64,000 nt of DNA, taken from NCBI GenBank assembly GCA_022747635.1, contig JAKTNV010000023.1, forward strand, positions 7,431,348-7,495,347, given 5' to 3'. Every line of letters begins with the position of its first letter. Within the stretch, counting starts at the first letter, position 1. This document shows positions 19,776 to 29,640 of the stretch, piece by piece. Origin of the DNA: Hetaerina americana (Eukaryota; Arthropoda; Insecta; Odonata; Calopterygidae). Both the position numbers and the translations under genes were made by a program. Under the pieces are notes generated by a model. That model searched no databases. It saw only the letters and a list, made by a program, of their open reading frames with translations, and was not told the origin of the DNA.

Positions 19776-20316
19776 CAGGGTTCGTCCGGAAAATAAGTGT
19801 ACTGAGCTCAGGAAAAAAAATGTATTACACTTTTACATATCTTAAGCTAATATTCCTCAAAATAGGACCCTTGTGAGTCGATACACTTGTTCCAGCGGCG
19901 TTCCCATTCCTGGAACGCTCCCGCGAAGGCATCATCGGGAACCTCTCGAAGACTCGTCGTCGACCTCTTCTCTGCCCTCCACGAACATCTTGTGCCACCG
20001 AAAGATCATGTTTCTGGACATGGCTGACTCCCCGTAAGCCTGGTTAATCATACCGACAGTTTCGGTAGACGATTTCCCAAGCTTTACCGCATATGTGATG
20101 GAATAACGCTGCTTCGGCATCGCGTTCCGTGACGTGGGTCGAGCGTGGAGGTTCGCGTTAACAGATCTCCTCACTACACCACAGCTCAGAGCCGACTGCC
20201 TTTTTCAGCGTCGCTTGCCAACATACCCCCCTCCAATCGCAGCCCGTCAGAGCGGTGCTGGGCGCGCCTGGCGCCCAGCCCAGGAGTCAGTACACTTATT
20301 TTCCGGACGAACCCTG
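19776..20316 (-). mobile_element. Internally deleted mariner, 541 bp
   Basis: Terminal inverted repeats CAGGGTTCGTCCGGAAAATA (left) and its exact complement (right) extend to about 30 bp with no mismatch. TA duplications lie at 19774-19775 and 20317-20318. Inside, only the two ends of a transposase gene remain on the minus strand. It is non-autonomous. Confidence 0.92.
19850..20174 (-). pseudogene. Deleted mariner transposase: N-terminal HTH joined to C-terminal tail
   Basis: From 20174 the frame reads MRRSVNANLHARPTSRNAMP then KQRYSITYAVKLGKSSTETV and FRWHKMFVEGREEVDDESSR, the first DNA-binding domain of a mariner transposase, and stops at 19932. In another frame, about 19925-19850, FQEWERRWNKCIDSQGSYFE ends with a stop, which is the usual transposase C-terminus. 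The catalytic core between them, all three Asp residues, is deleted and the junction is out of frame. The TIR family differs from both other mariners in the window. Confidence 0.85.
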
Positions 20317-20318
20317 TA

Positions 20319-20574
20319 AGCAAGACTATTTGATGATTGTTTAATTAAAATCTTGCTGTAGGCATAAAAACAATTACAAAAAGTCAATTTTTACGGAGTC
20401 GATAAAAGAAAGTTCAGTCTCTCCCAACTGGAAGCTGGGCCCCCTCTACGAAGGCGGCGAAAGGGAGGATCACAGGAATTACAGATGGAATTCTTAAATA
20501 TTAATATATGGCAAAATCAGAGACTTGTTGGCAGTATTACGTTCTTTCTTGACAGTAAAACAGAACGCCATCGT
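20319..20574. other. Short unique spacer
   Basis: Nothing recognised. Confidence 0.4.
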
Positions 20575-21005
20575 GAACAGCACGGGTTTCGGAAAAGAAG
20601 ATCACGAGAAACACAAATAGGTCTTCCTATTAATCAGTAGGAGGGAATACCTAAGTATATACTTTATTTTTAGATTTAAAGAAAGCGTAGGACAAGGTTC
20701 CTCACGCGAAATTGGTACAAAAACTAAGAAATTATAATACGCATTAATGAGAAAGTGACTAAATAGATTAGGGACTTGACACCTAAGCATAGACAAAAAG
20801 TAGTCTACGTGGTGAGCAAATTAGAGGCCGATGTTAATTCAAGGGTGCCCTAGGGACTTTTTACACGCATAAACATAAATTTGCACGCATAAATTACCCT
20901 TTGGCGATTTGGATTGACCAGATATCGGAATGGTGTAAGGAATGGGGATTGGAATTGAATACCAGAAAATGTACACCACTGAAATTTTAGAATAAAAGTA
21001 GAGGA
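20575..21005 (+). pseudogene. CR1-like RT remnant
   Basis: EQHGFRKRRSRETQIGL at about 20577 and ISEWCKEWGLELNTRKCTPL at about 20923-20985 are RT fragments of a CR1 element. The catalytic segment between them is lost or unreadable. Multiple stops. Confidence 0.65.
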
Positions 21006-21129
21006 AAAATGAGCTGTGATATATATATAAAAATGTGAAAGAATCAAGCATTTCAGAACAGGTCTGGGGTGTTAAACTTGTACAAAAACTTTATGGAATA
21101 AACACATTAGAAGAATGCGTGGGACAGCC

Positions 21130-21605
21130 TTTTAAAAAAAGGTCATCAAAACTTAAATATGGATGGTGGTTATGAACGGCGATAAATCTGGCCATCGAAG
21201 TAGGATGAAAGGCGTGGATTGGAGCCTTTTGAATTGTGGTGTGGGGAAGAATGGCGATGGTGAAGTGGACAGAAAGGAAAACGGATGAGGAGCTGCTGGG
21301 TATGGTGGGGAGGAGAGGGAATTGTTGGGAGGAGTCATAAGGAGACCGGAAAAATGGATGCAAAGCATACTGACTAGCAGTGGGATGTTGAAGAATGTAA
21401 TAGAGGGGAGAATGTTGGGCAAACGAGGAAAGGGGCGGGAATAGGATAGGGATGTTGGACGGGATGAAGGGAGAAAGTATGCGGAGATGAAGAGGGGCTT
21501 GTTGTAGAGTAGGATGCATGTTGGGTTGTGCTAAGAGAAGCAATATATTAATTAGCTAGATATGTCCATCCAAAACCTACTTTAACGGATATATTACCAG
21601 AATGT
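21130..21605 (+). mobile_element. RTE-like 3' end
   Basis: The degraded C-terminal region (WTERKTDEELLGMVG-like at about 21260-21310) and the 3' UTR end in the family's terminal motif tgtccatccaaaacctactt (21564-21583). It corresponds to 50465-50970 of the minus-strand copy. Confidence 0.75.
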
Positions 21606-22149
21606 ATACTATAATTATTATATTCATTTATTTACACATACTTTTATGACCATCCCTCTGACCTACTCGTGATATTTTCCTTGTTTAATATTGTATTTTA
21701 AATATACTCTTGTATAAGTTAAATGCCCATTCACGCATTGTAGCTAATTCTAATACTTAAATGAATGATCATACTATACACGTACTTTACATTCCTGTCA
21801 TTTAATTATGAGGATTATGAGTCCACTTTTACATCTACTTAATGCCCCGCAAGCCACCGCAAGGGCGTGTGGAGGGGGGTGTTAGGACACCACCCGCAAT
21901 TAAGAAAACACCGCTGATAAAAGCCACAAATTTATACAGTCCACAATCAAAACATGGTATACATATGCATATACATTCATGCAAAAAACCTTACACCCCA
22001 CGCATATGCAAACACTCAACCTACTGACTAACATACACATGCACCTGCAAGAATACCTAACACCTTTGCAATGTTTAATTTTGTTCCGACATCTAAATTC
22101 TAAGTTTTTAATCTTTCTAAAGTGACTTCGGTTTATTACTATTATAATT

Positions 22150-24236
22150 TCTGATTGTTCGGGGAAAGAATGAGTATTTGCATCTATCTGTACTGGAATC
22201 AATCTCCCTTATTTTATCTTTGTCGTCTGATCTACCTAAGTAGTGTGGGGCCATTATAATTCCTTCGGTGTTCCTACGGTAAACTCGTTTGTTCTGAACC
22301 TTTCTAAAAGTCTAAGTCTCGCTTGTTCTCTTCGTATTTCAAGTGGCTTCCAGCCTAAATCCCCGAAGAGACCTGTCACACTTGTGTTCTTATTTTGACA
22401 ATTTTGAACGTATCCGGCGGATTTTCTCTGGACTTCATCAAATTCCTTTTTGCCAAATTTTCTCCCAAGGATCTTAAATACTTGCGTCATATTCCAAATG
22501 AGGTCTTACTAGAGCAAAACACCTCTCTTTAACTTTCTCATTACATTTCCCCACCACTCGTTTTATGAAGCCAAGTTTCTTTAAAGCTGATCCGCATATT
22601 GTCCTGATATGTGCTCCCCATGAAAGGCGTGGTGTTAGAACTACCCCCAAATATTTAAATTGATTGGCCGTAGTCAGTACTGAACCCACTATTTCGTAGT
22701 TTATGTTCCATTCGCCACATACTTTGTTCCAAAAATTCAAAACTACATATATTTGTCTATATTAAGCATTAATCCCATTCCTTGCCCCATTCCGAGAAGT
22801 CTCTGGAGAGTAGCTTGCGATCTAGTTGGCTCCTTATTTCCCTGTATACCACCGTGTCGTCAGCAAATAACCTCAGATTGCCATTAAATTGTGTGTCATT
22901 AAATTAAGTGGAAATGTATATTGAGTCATTATTGTGTATTAAGACCAGCAGAGGCCATATTATACTTCCCTGGGAGACGCCCAAAGTTACATTTCCTCCG
23001 TTGACCACAACCCATCTATGACTACTATTTGTTTGCGATTTGACAAGAAGTCTCTAATCCAATTAATTTTCTCATTGATTACATAGTATTTAAATTTGTG
23101 CAATCGTTTATTATGTGGGTCTTAATCAAAGGCGTTTTGAAATCCAGGAATAATGCGTCGGCTGGTGTGTTGTTTTCTCCTCATCTAAGTATATCGTGAA
23201 TGAATTGACCTAGTTGTGTTTCGCAGGATCTGCTCTTTCTAAATCCGTGCTGGTTGTGGGTTAGTGTTTCCTACTATCAAGAAATCTCACAATGTTAGTG
23301 ACAATAATATGTTCCAATATTTTACAAGATATCGATGTTAAGGATGTCGGTCGGTAATTGGTTGGTCTATCCCTATCACCGCCTTTTTAGATAGGAGTTC
23401 TCGTATATGGGTTAACTTCCAGTCGCGAGGCACTGCGCCTTCTTCTATCGATTTTAGAAAGACAATTTCTAAAAACGGGGTAATGTCATCAGCTAATTTC
23501 TATGATATTCTAGCAGATATTGCTTCCGGACCAGGTGCTTTGATACTACGGAGCAGATGTACTATTCCCTCCTTTGGTAGGTGTAATATCCCTGATGTGT
23601 TCCCCGGGTGGGTGTGGAGGATCGTTTGGTGCGTTTGTGTTTTTACTGTCGACACTCTGGAAAAAATGGTTTAAAATATTTTCCTTTTTCACGCTATCTG
23701 CAATTATTTCTCCATTTTCCATTTTCAAAGAATGAACAGTTGGACGTTTACCCTGTATTTCCCTAACGTAGGACCAGAGTGACTGGATTTTCCTCAAGAC
23801 ATTCGCTTAGCATTTGAGATTTAAAAGAGTGTCGTGGTTTGCGCATAATACTTTTCGTCTTACTACGACATTCTTTTAGTTGCTCTTTGGATGTATTCAT
23901 ATAAACTATATCGTCACTTTTTAAAATTTGACTGTAGCTTTCTTTGCCTTCTTAATGCCGATGTGACTTCCCCGTTGTACCATCTAGGTTCCTTACTGTC
24001 GCATTTGAGTTTGGACGGGATGTACGCCTTCATTCCTTCGCTTAAAATATTTAAGAAATAATTCCAAGTGTTCTCTGTATTGGTTGTGTTCTCTGTATTG
24101 GTCGTCAGTGTTTTTGTCTTGTATTCTGGTATTTTATTTTAAAATATTCTCGTAGTCCGTTAAAAGTTGCCTTATTGTATAGGTATATTTTACGCTTTTC
24201 TTTGTTTATTTTTACGAACTTAGTTCTTAACTCTAC
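22150..24236 (-). pseudogene. CR1-A ORF2, RT and C-terminus, broken
   Basis: On the minus strand the RT is readable in pieces: end of EN and linker near 24236-23800, HSLKMENGEIIADSVKKENI (23700), RPTSLTSISCKILEHIIV near 23310-23370, a degraded FADDTVVYREI near 22860, then NEKVKERCFALVRPHLEYD (22490-22560) and the C-terminal block NTSVTGLFGDLGWKPLEIRR (22320-22390). Stops and frameshifts separate them, so no functional polymerase can be made. The parallel copy at 35.9-37.7 kb has the same order and is better preserved in RT. Confidence 0.8.
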
Positions 24237-24250
24237 AAGAATAGCCTTAT

Positions 24251-25575
24251 TATTATTGTTAAGTAATCTACCAGTTAAGGTAGGTTTTTGGATGGACACA
24301 AATACTAAATAAATATTTTGTGATTGCAAACGAAATTAAAAATGCGGTATCCTACTCTACCTCAGACCTCTCTTCATCTCTGAGTACTTTCTTCCTCCCT
24401 TCATCCCGTCTAACATCCCTATCCTGTTCCTTCCCTTTCCTCGTTTGCCTAACATTCTCCCCTCAATCACAGTCTTCTACATCCTACTGCCGGTCAATAC
24501 ACCCTTCATCCAATTTTCCTGCCTCTATAGGATTCTCCCAACAAACCCCTCTCTTCGCCCACCATACCAAGTACTTCCTCATTTGTTTTCTTCTCTGTCC
24601 ATTTCACCTTCTCCGTTCTTCTCGACACCCACATTTCAAAAGCCTCCAGTCTACGTCTATCCTCCTGCTTCAATGACCACGTTTCCGCGCCGTACAAAGC
24701 TACGCTCCATATCAAAGTTTTTACGGATCTTTTCTTAGCATCCTTACCCCACGTCTCCGTCATCAACTCCCTCCTTCTTGTGAAAGCCTCTTTGCCTAGC
24801 GCAATTCTTCTCCTTACGTCCTTACTACTTTGACCGTGTTGGTCCAAAACACTACCGAGATACGTAAACTGTTCTACCTGTTCTAGTTTTTGCCCTCCTA
24901 TTTTAATGTTTAGCTTAGCCTTTTTCTTTCTAGAACATCGCATAACCTTTGTTTTATTGATAATGATTTTCATCCCATACCTGTCGCACTGAATTTCCAA
25001 TTCACTCAGCAATGCCTGCAACCCCTAGGCTGACTGACAAACTAAAGATATTATGAATTCCCCGCCCACTTTCATTCCCACCTCGAGTTCTCCCCATGCC
25101 TCATTAATCATTTCCTCTGCATACAGGTTGAACAGCAACGGTGATAATGGGCAACCCTCCTTACACCTCTTCCTAACACTGCCCATCCGGACTCCCCGTT
25201 TCCCACCCGCACCTGAGCAGTCTGAGACACGTATAGGTTGCGGATTAGCCTCCTTTCCCTCCAATCTATTCCTATTTTCTGCAATATACTCATTAGCTTT
25301 TCCCAATTCACTCTATCAAACGCTTTTTCGAAATCTACGAAACAGGCAAATACTTCCTGGTTGTGTTCTATATTCCTCTCGATTAATAATCTCATTACTG
25401 CAATGGCATCACGCACACCTCTCCCTTTCCTAAACCCAAACTGATCATCCCCCAAGTAATCATTTGCACTACTCTCTATCCTATTGTTTATGATCCTGAG
25501 AACTTTAACTGCATGGGATATCAAACTTATTGTCCTGTAGTCGTCACGTGATTTAGCCTTTACCTTTTTCGGAAT
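24251..25575 (-). mobile_element. RTE-like element, 5'-truncated, nested in CR1-A with 14-bp target duplication
   Basis: The duplication aagaatagccttat lies at 24237-24250 and 25576-25589, and the second copy continues the CR1 endonuclease exactly. The insert is 1,325 bp on the minus strand: truncated 5' end at the RT start (IPKKVKAKS), RT, C-terminal region, 3' UTR and an AATAATA-type tail. The 3' end carries the hairpin CTACC-ttaact-GGTAG seen in the other RTE copies. Confidence 0.93.
24506..25306 (-). pseudogene. RTE-like RT, downstream part, frameshifted
   Basis: Two minus-strand frames carry the continuation of the RTE RT. 25306-25025 includes EGCPLSPLLFNLYAEEMINE (motif B) and ends GGEFIISLVCQSA. 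25021-24506 runs from LLSELEIQCDRYGMKIIINK through YLGSVLDQHGQSSKD and YGAETWSLKQEDRRRLEAF to a C-terminal TEKKTNEEVLGMVGEE. The stretch that should hold the catalytic FADD motif, between GGE and VCQS, is deleted, so the polymerase is dead. Confidence 0.8.
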
Positions 25576-26148
25576 AAGAATAGCCTTATGATCACTGATT
25601 CCGTCTATTATTTCAATGTTAGTAATGATTTCGGGCGTAGAAGTCGCAAAGATATCTAGTATGCTTTGGCCCCGTGTTGGTGATTTAACAGTTTGTTCTA
25701 AGGAGTGTTTTGTGAATATATGAAGGAGTTCTTGGCATGAATCTCTATTTTTGGCAGATTTTCCTACGCAGTACGTGTCCCAGTCAATTGACGGAAGATT
25801 TGTGTCTCCAGCGATTATAATAATACTGGTACTACGTTTGCTGCCGAGAGTGGAAATTTGGCCGTTAAGCTTGAGTAGGACACCTTTGTTAGAAACTGGG
25901 GGCCTGTAAAATGAACACACGAATAGGCTTCTGCCGTTGTAGTCCTTAATGTAGCACCGAACGTCATTTACGTCGCGATCGTATTGTTGGCTACTAAGAT
26001 GTGACTTTACTGCAATGAATACTCCCCCACTCAATCTATTAGACTTGTCCCTTCTGTAAATTGTGAAGCCGTTTGGAAAAACCTCATTGTTTGCTTTACC
26101 TCCCGTGAGCCAACTTTCCTTTCCAACTACTGATAAAAATATGTTCAA
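25108..26148 (-). CDS. Chimeric open frame: CR1 endonuclease joined in frame to RTE reverse transcriptase
   Basis: This is a 346-codon minus-strand frame. Residues 1 to about 190 are CR1-A endonuclease: ESWLT, NGFTIYRRDKSNRLSGGVFI, SIIIIAGDTNLPSIDWD and SDHKAIL (catalytic His block). From about residue 192 it is RTE RT: IPKKVKAKSRDDYRTISLIS, DQFGFRKGRGVRDAIAVMRL and CFVDFEKAFDRVNW with the motif A Asp. The join is at 25575/25576, the edge of the nested RTE. A frameshift after VLGRG ends the frame as a short nonsense tail before motif B. The apparent start is not genuine, because CR1 coding continues upstream in another frame after a small deletion. A functional protein is unlikely; the in-frame join is probably chance. 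Confidence 0.8.
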   Translation of the reverse strand: MNIFLSVVGKESWLTGGKANNEVFPNGFTIYRRDKSNRLSGGVFIAVKSHLSSQQYDRDVNDVRCYIKDYNGRSLFVCSFYRPPVSNKGVLLKLNGQISTLGSKRSTSIIIIAGDTNLPSIDWDTYCVGKSAKNRDSCQELLHIFTKHSLEQTVKSPTRGQSILDIFATSTPEIITNIEIIDGISDHKAILIPKKVKAKSRDDYRTISLISHAVKVLRIINNRIESSANDYLGDDQFGFRKGRGVRDAIAVMRLLIERNIEHNQEVFACFVDFEKAFDRVNWEKLMSILQKIGIDWRERRLIRNLYVSQTAQVRVGNGESGWAVLGRGVRRVAHYHRCCSTCMQRK

Positions 26149-26315
26149 TATCCGATATTTTGTTTCTAATGCTACGGCAGTTCAGTGTAATAATTTTTAT
26201 TTGGTCAATTGATTTTTTTTACGGTTTCATGTATGCTCACACCACTCTATGGAGACGATTCGTGGTTAACAGAGACAAAAGAATAATATTCAGTCGCATT
26301 GCTAGCTGTTATGTA

Positions 26316-27068
26316 CGAGGGTCATCCGGAAAGTAGTACCCGTTCGTGCCGCATGAAGTGCTGACGACGCGAGTAGCCGCTGGACGAGGTCAGATAGCTT
26401 CAGTGGCTTGTCTGCCTTCTCTGAGCCAAGTTGCGTGACGCTAGCATTGCCTGTGTTGTTTCTGTGATTGTTTACAATGTTTAAAAAAATTGAGAACGCC
26501 GCCAGTTGTGAAGTGAGGGCAGTGATTAAATTCCTCAATGCAAGAAACGTTCGCCCATGTGATATTCATCGCCAATTAAAGGAGGTGTATGGAGACAATG
26601 TAATGGACGAGTCGTCTGTTCGGCGGTGGTGTCGCAACTTCAACATGGGGAGGGGGAACACACACGACGATGAGCGTTCGGAGAGACCGTCTGTCATTAC
26701 AGACCAACTGGTGAGCTCAGTTGACGAATTCGTGAGGAACGATCGGCGCGTCACAATTGATGACATCTGTGAGCATTTTCCCAATGTTTCTCGAACAATT
26801 GTTCATGAAATTGTTAAACACCATCTGCATTATGCAAAAATTTGTGCAAGATGGGTCCCTCGCATATCTCAATGAGCTGGCGGCGAAGGACTATGCAGCA
26901 GGAATACAGAAACTTGTCACACGTTATGACAAATGCCTTAATTTGCTTGGAGATTATGTTGAGAAGTAGTTTAAAGTATCCCCTTTCAAATAAAATTTTT
27001 TATGTTTGTTAATATTTACTTTTGTGTCTTTATTTCACGAACGGGTACTACTTTCCGGATGACCCTCG
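26316..27068 (+). mobile_element. Internally deleted mariner, 753 bp, nested in CR1-A
   Basis: The left TIR begins CGAGGGTCATCCGGAAAGTA. The right end is its perfect complement over at least 30 bp. TA duplications lie at 26314-26315 and 27069-27070. Paralogous CR1-A copies (2745-2765 and 43282-43300) run through the site without the insert, which proves the insertion. Confidence 0.95.
26477..26969 (+). pseudogene. Deleted mariner transposase (HTH domain plus last 40 residues)
   Basis: The first frame, 26477-26875, reads MFKKIENAASCEVRAVIKFL, then VRRWCRNFNMGRGNTHDDER and VTIDDICEHFPNVSRTIVHE: the two helix-turn-helix modules of a mariner transposase. It then leaves the family alignment near CARWVP. 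From about 26857 another frame continues SLAYLNELAAKDYAAGIQKL then VTRYDKCLNLLGDYVEK and a stop, the normal C-terminus. The whole D,D34D catalytic core is missing, and the junction shifts the frame. It might bind its own ends but cannot cut. Confidence 0.88.
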
Positions 27069-27258
27069 TATTTAGAGGCACCAATTTTATTAAATATACG
27101 TGGGTTTTATGCTATTTTAACGCGAGTGTTTATCTGCTCTATTATATTTTGGATTTGAGAGGCATAACCTGATCTGAAGTGACAAAAAGCGCTGGATTCT
27201 ACTTTATTAATCCCAGTATATGACCTACGCTCTTGCCTACCAGTTATGCTAAACCCTT

Positions 27259-27305
27259 GAAACGTCTTCGGGTAATCTAGCGCGAATATTACCCGAAGAC
27301 GTTTC
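27259..27305. repeat. Perfect 18-bp-arm fold-back created inside CR1-A ORF1
   Basis: Arms 27259-27276 and 27288-27305 are exact complements with an 11-base loop. Paralogous positions near 3630 and 43480 lack the second arm, so this is a local inverted duplication that arose in this copy. Confidence 0.85.
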
Positions 27306-27415
27306 GACTAGATTACTCGGCAGTGTAATGGACCCCGGAGTAATGAAGGGGTACCCGACACGATGAGAGCACAGGCCTCAGATCAACGAAGTCCGCTCCG
27401 ATTTCCCGGCCATGT

Positions 27416-28500
27416 CTGGTTAACTTTTTTAATCTCTGGTACTCACGCGATGCATTGGAAATTTTCTCAAGAAGAGATTATTTGACTGCGTTAAAGTTTT
27501 CGTCAGAATTTGCCATTACCTATCCCATTCATATGAGCTGTAGGTTAACTCAAACTTGACGGCAAGCAAACTCAGTGCGTCAAGTAACCATCAATCCACC
27601 TCAGCTATCTAAGGTTGGAAAATTTCAATCGTGGAAACCAATTTAGCATTCTATGAAGTAAAATGAGTGTCAATTCTAAGAAACACATTTGCGGATATTT
27701 GCTAATAATTTCTGTCACTTGTTGTGATGGCATCATACCTACGTACATACATCATTTCCTCCTGGTATTTCTGATTGGTGACTGAACCAATTCCATCTCA
27801 CATTGATAAGATTTTTTGTTTTTTCAGTACAAAAACTGGTCCTACAGTGAGCCCTGGAAACGTTATTTTATTGCATTTAAACATTCTCTTTTTTTGGAAT
27901 ACAAACGAAATACCACCATGCCGCGCGTTTGACGATTCGCTTATCACTTAAACATATTGATTTTTTTAATTATTCAAAATACAGTCATTGCTGTATCTAA
28001 ACAATTATTCCACTTTAGTTTTTTAAGATTGCAGGTACAGTCTGTTTGGTAACATTTCCATCATATTCGTGCGATTTTGCAGAAAAACATGCCTTGCTGA
28101 CCGTTTACCGAAATAAATTGAAAAACACCGATATTTGAAAGTTCATACTTCTATGAAGAGGCCATGACAAAGTTACTTCTCGAACCTTTCGTGACGGAGA
28201 GTGATCTTGAATTTGATTCGAAATAAATTTCATCCGCTGCAGGAGAATTCAAAGAAATTTGGAAACGCGGGCAATCGTTGCGGAATTACCATAGCGTGGC
28301 TGGGTATATATAAATGGAACAGGAATGGCAAAACATGTTCTGAATATTACTGAAAATTACGGTTGTTCCCTGAGGTCACCGTGAATACGAAAATCACCTC
28401 GATGAATTAGGGAAAGGGAGAGGAAGAGGAGCTGGGCAGGGTATGGGGGGGGGGAGTGGGAAGCCTAATGCGTGATATAGGAATTCGTTGGCAAAGTGAG
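27416..28500. other. Unique AT-rich sequence, nothing recognised
   Basis: Short frames only. A G-run lies at 28446-28456. Confidence 0.5.
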
Positions 28501-28520
28501 TGGTTGCAGGATACCTTCAT

Positions 28521-28815
28521 CAGCATAGTACCCCCGTTAACCGCCACTAGGCTATCCCACGCAGAGGGCCCGGGCTCGAATCCCGGGTGCGGCAGATATG
28601 TTTACTTGGTATCCCGATCCCTGCTTGAGGTGTTTTGTGGAGAGCACTTTGAGGAGTACACCGTCTGTCGGATGGGGCGCTAAGCTGCGGACCCCTTGGC
28701 GCCTCTCGACAAGAGTAGTAGGCTAATTCCGACGCCGAGTTTCTTTCCACCCTTCATCCTTTCCTAAAGGTGCAAATGACCTCGGCTGTCGGTCGCCTCC
28801 CCTAAATACTTCTGC
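28521..28815 (+). mobile_element. tRNA-derived SINE
   Basis: An A-box-like AGCATAGTACC lies near 28522 and a B box GGCTCGAATCC at 28573-28583, followed by GGTGCGGCA, which resembles the end of a tRNA. A non-tRNA body follows, ending in gcaaatgacctcggctgtcg and CCTAAATACTTCT. The end section recurs at 31065-31115. It is not a tRNA gene, because the 5' half does not fold as a cloverleaf that I can complete. Confidence 0.65.
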
Positions 28816-29640
28816 TCCTACTAACATCAACTTGAGCATTATTTTCTCCCGAGACCAAAATATCGCGAACGGAAAGTGCCAGTAGGATTTCGCAAGATCC
28901 ACCCTTTCGGAAACCGTGTTTGTTTTTTCTCAGGAAATTAAGAGAATCGAGATATTTCATGATTGAACTTACAATTATGTGCACTAAAATTTTGCATGAG
29001 ATGGATGTGGGAGAGATTGGTCGGTAATGACTCGGATCATCGGAGTCACCTTTTTTAAATGTTGAGTAACATTGGCTATAATTCGTTGTCTCGGGCGTGA
29101 CTTCATGGAATCGACTTAACATAATGAAAAGAGAAACTTTGTAATCTATGTGGAATTACAAAGTTTCTCTTTTCATTATAAACATTGGCTATATTCCGGG
29201 CTTTGAGTACTGCGCGATCATTAAGAAATTTATCAAATATTATTTCGTAGAAAGTAGCTATTTGTGAAACCATCGTTTGGTAAACACGGGCAGGGATTTA
29301 ATCAGGGCATGACGATTTGTTTGGGCTGATGTCTTTAAGTTGGCGTTCGATTCCAAGAGAAGATGATGCAGTTTCAGGCATGCGTTCATGGGAGCGATCG
29401 GGTAGTGACTCGCATTGTTCATGTGAATGATTATTAAAAACACTGTGAAAGTAGTGGTTTACTGTTTTAGCTTTTTCTAAACTCGTGTTAAGTTTTTCCC
29501 TTTTGTCATTTAGGGATGACACTGCCGACTTGTTTCCCTGAACCTCCCGTACATATCGCCAAACTAATTTAGGGTCATTGTCCAAATATTCACCTAATCT
29601 ATTATTTAAATATTCTGTGAAATACTGAAGAATAAAGGGA
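28816..29640 (-). pseudogene. CR1-D ORF2 remnant (linker and RT start)
   Basis: Minus-strand pieces are EYLDNDPKLVWRYVREVQGN (29600-29540), KREKLNTSLEKAKTVNHYFH, LKDISPNKSSCPD (29340-29298), then after an interruption FKKGDSDDPSHYRPISPTSI (29060-29000), NKHGFRKGGSCEI (28930-28890) and GENNAQVD. This is the segment between EN and RT plus RT motifs 1-2 of a CR1-like ORF2. It is closest to the 46-47.7 kb copy. Frames are broken, and a 100-bp element with target duplication sits at 29081-29180. Confidence 0.7.
29081..29180 (+). mobile_element. 100-bp hairpin-ended element with 13-bp target duplication
   Basis: The duplication aacattggctata lies at 29068-29080 and 29181-29193. The insert begins attcgttgtctc, like the element at 7324, and ends in a perfect hairpin with 25-bp arms (29121-29145 and 29155-29179) around a 9-base loop. 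Confidence 0.88.

Larger units (their letters stand above)
21829..27415 (-). mobile_element. CR1-A element split by a nested RTE and a nested mariner
   Basis: The minus strand from 27415 reads: end of ORF1 (27415-27200), inter-ORF region, ORF2 endonuclease (26150-25590 and 24236-24100), RT (24000-22480), C-terminal block (22490-22150), 3' UTR and tail (21829-21895). A mariner interrupts it at 26316-27068 and a 5'-truncated RTE at 24251-25575. Without the insertions the copy is about 3.5 kb and 5'-truncated within ORF1. Its frames carry many lesions. Confidence 0.85.

Noticed and set aside
28521..28595. tRNA gene
   Set aside because: Good B box but no complete cloverleaf, and followed by a SINE body; it is a tRNA-derived SINE.
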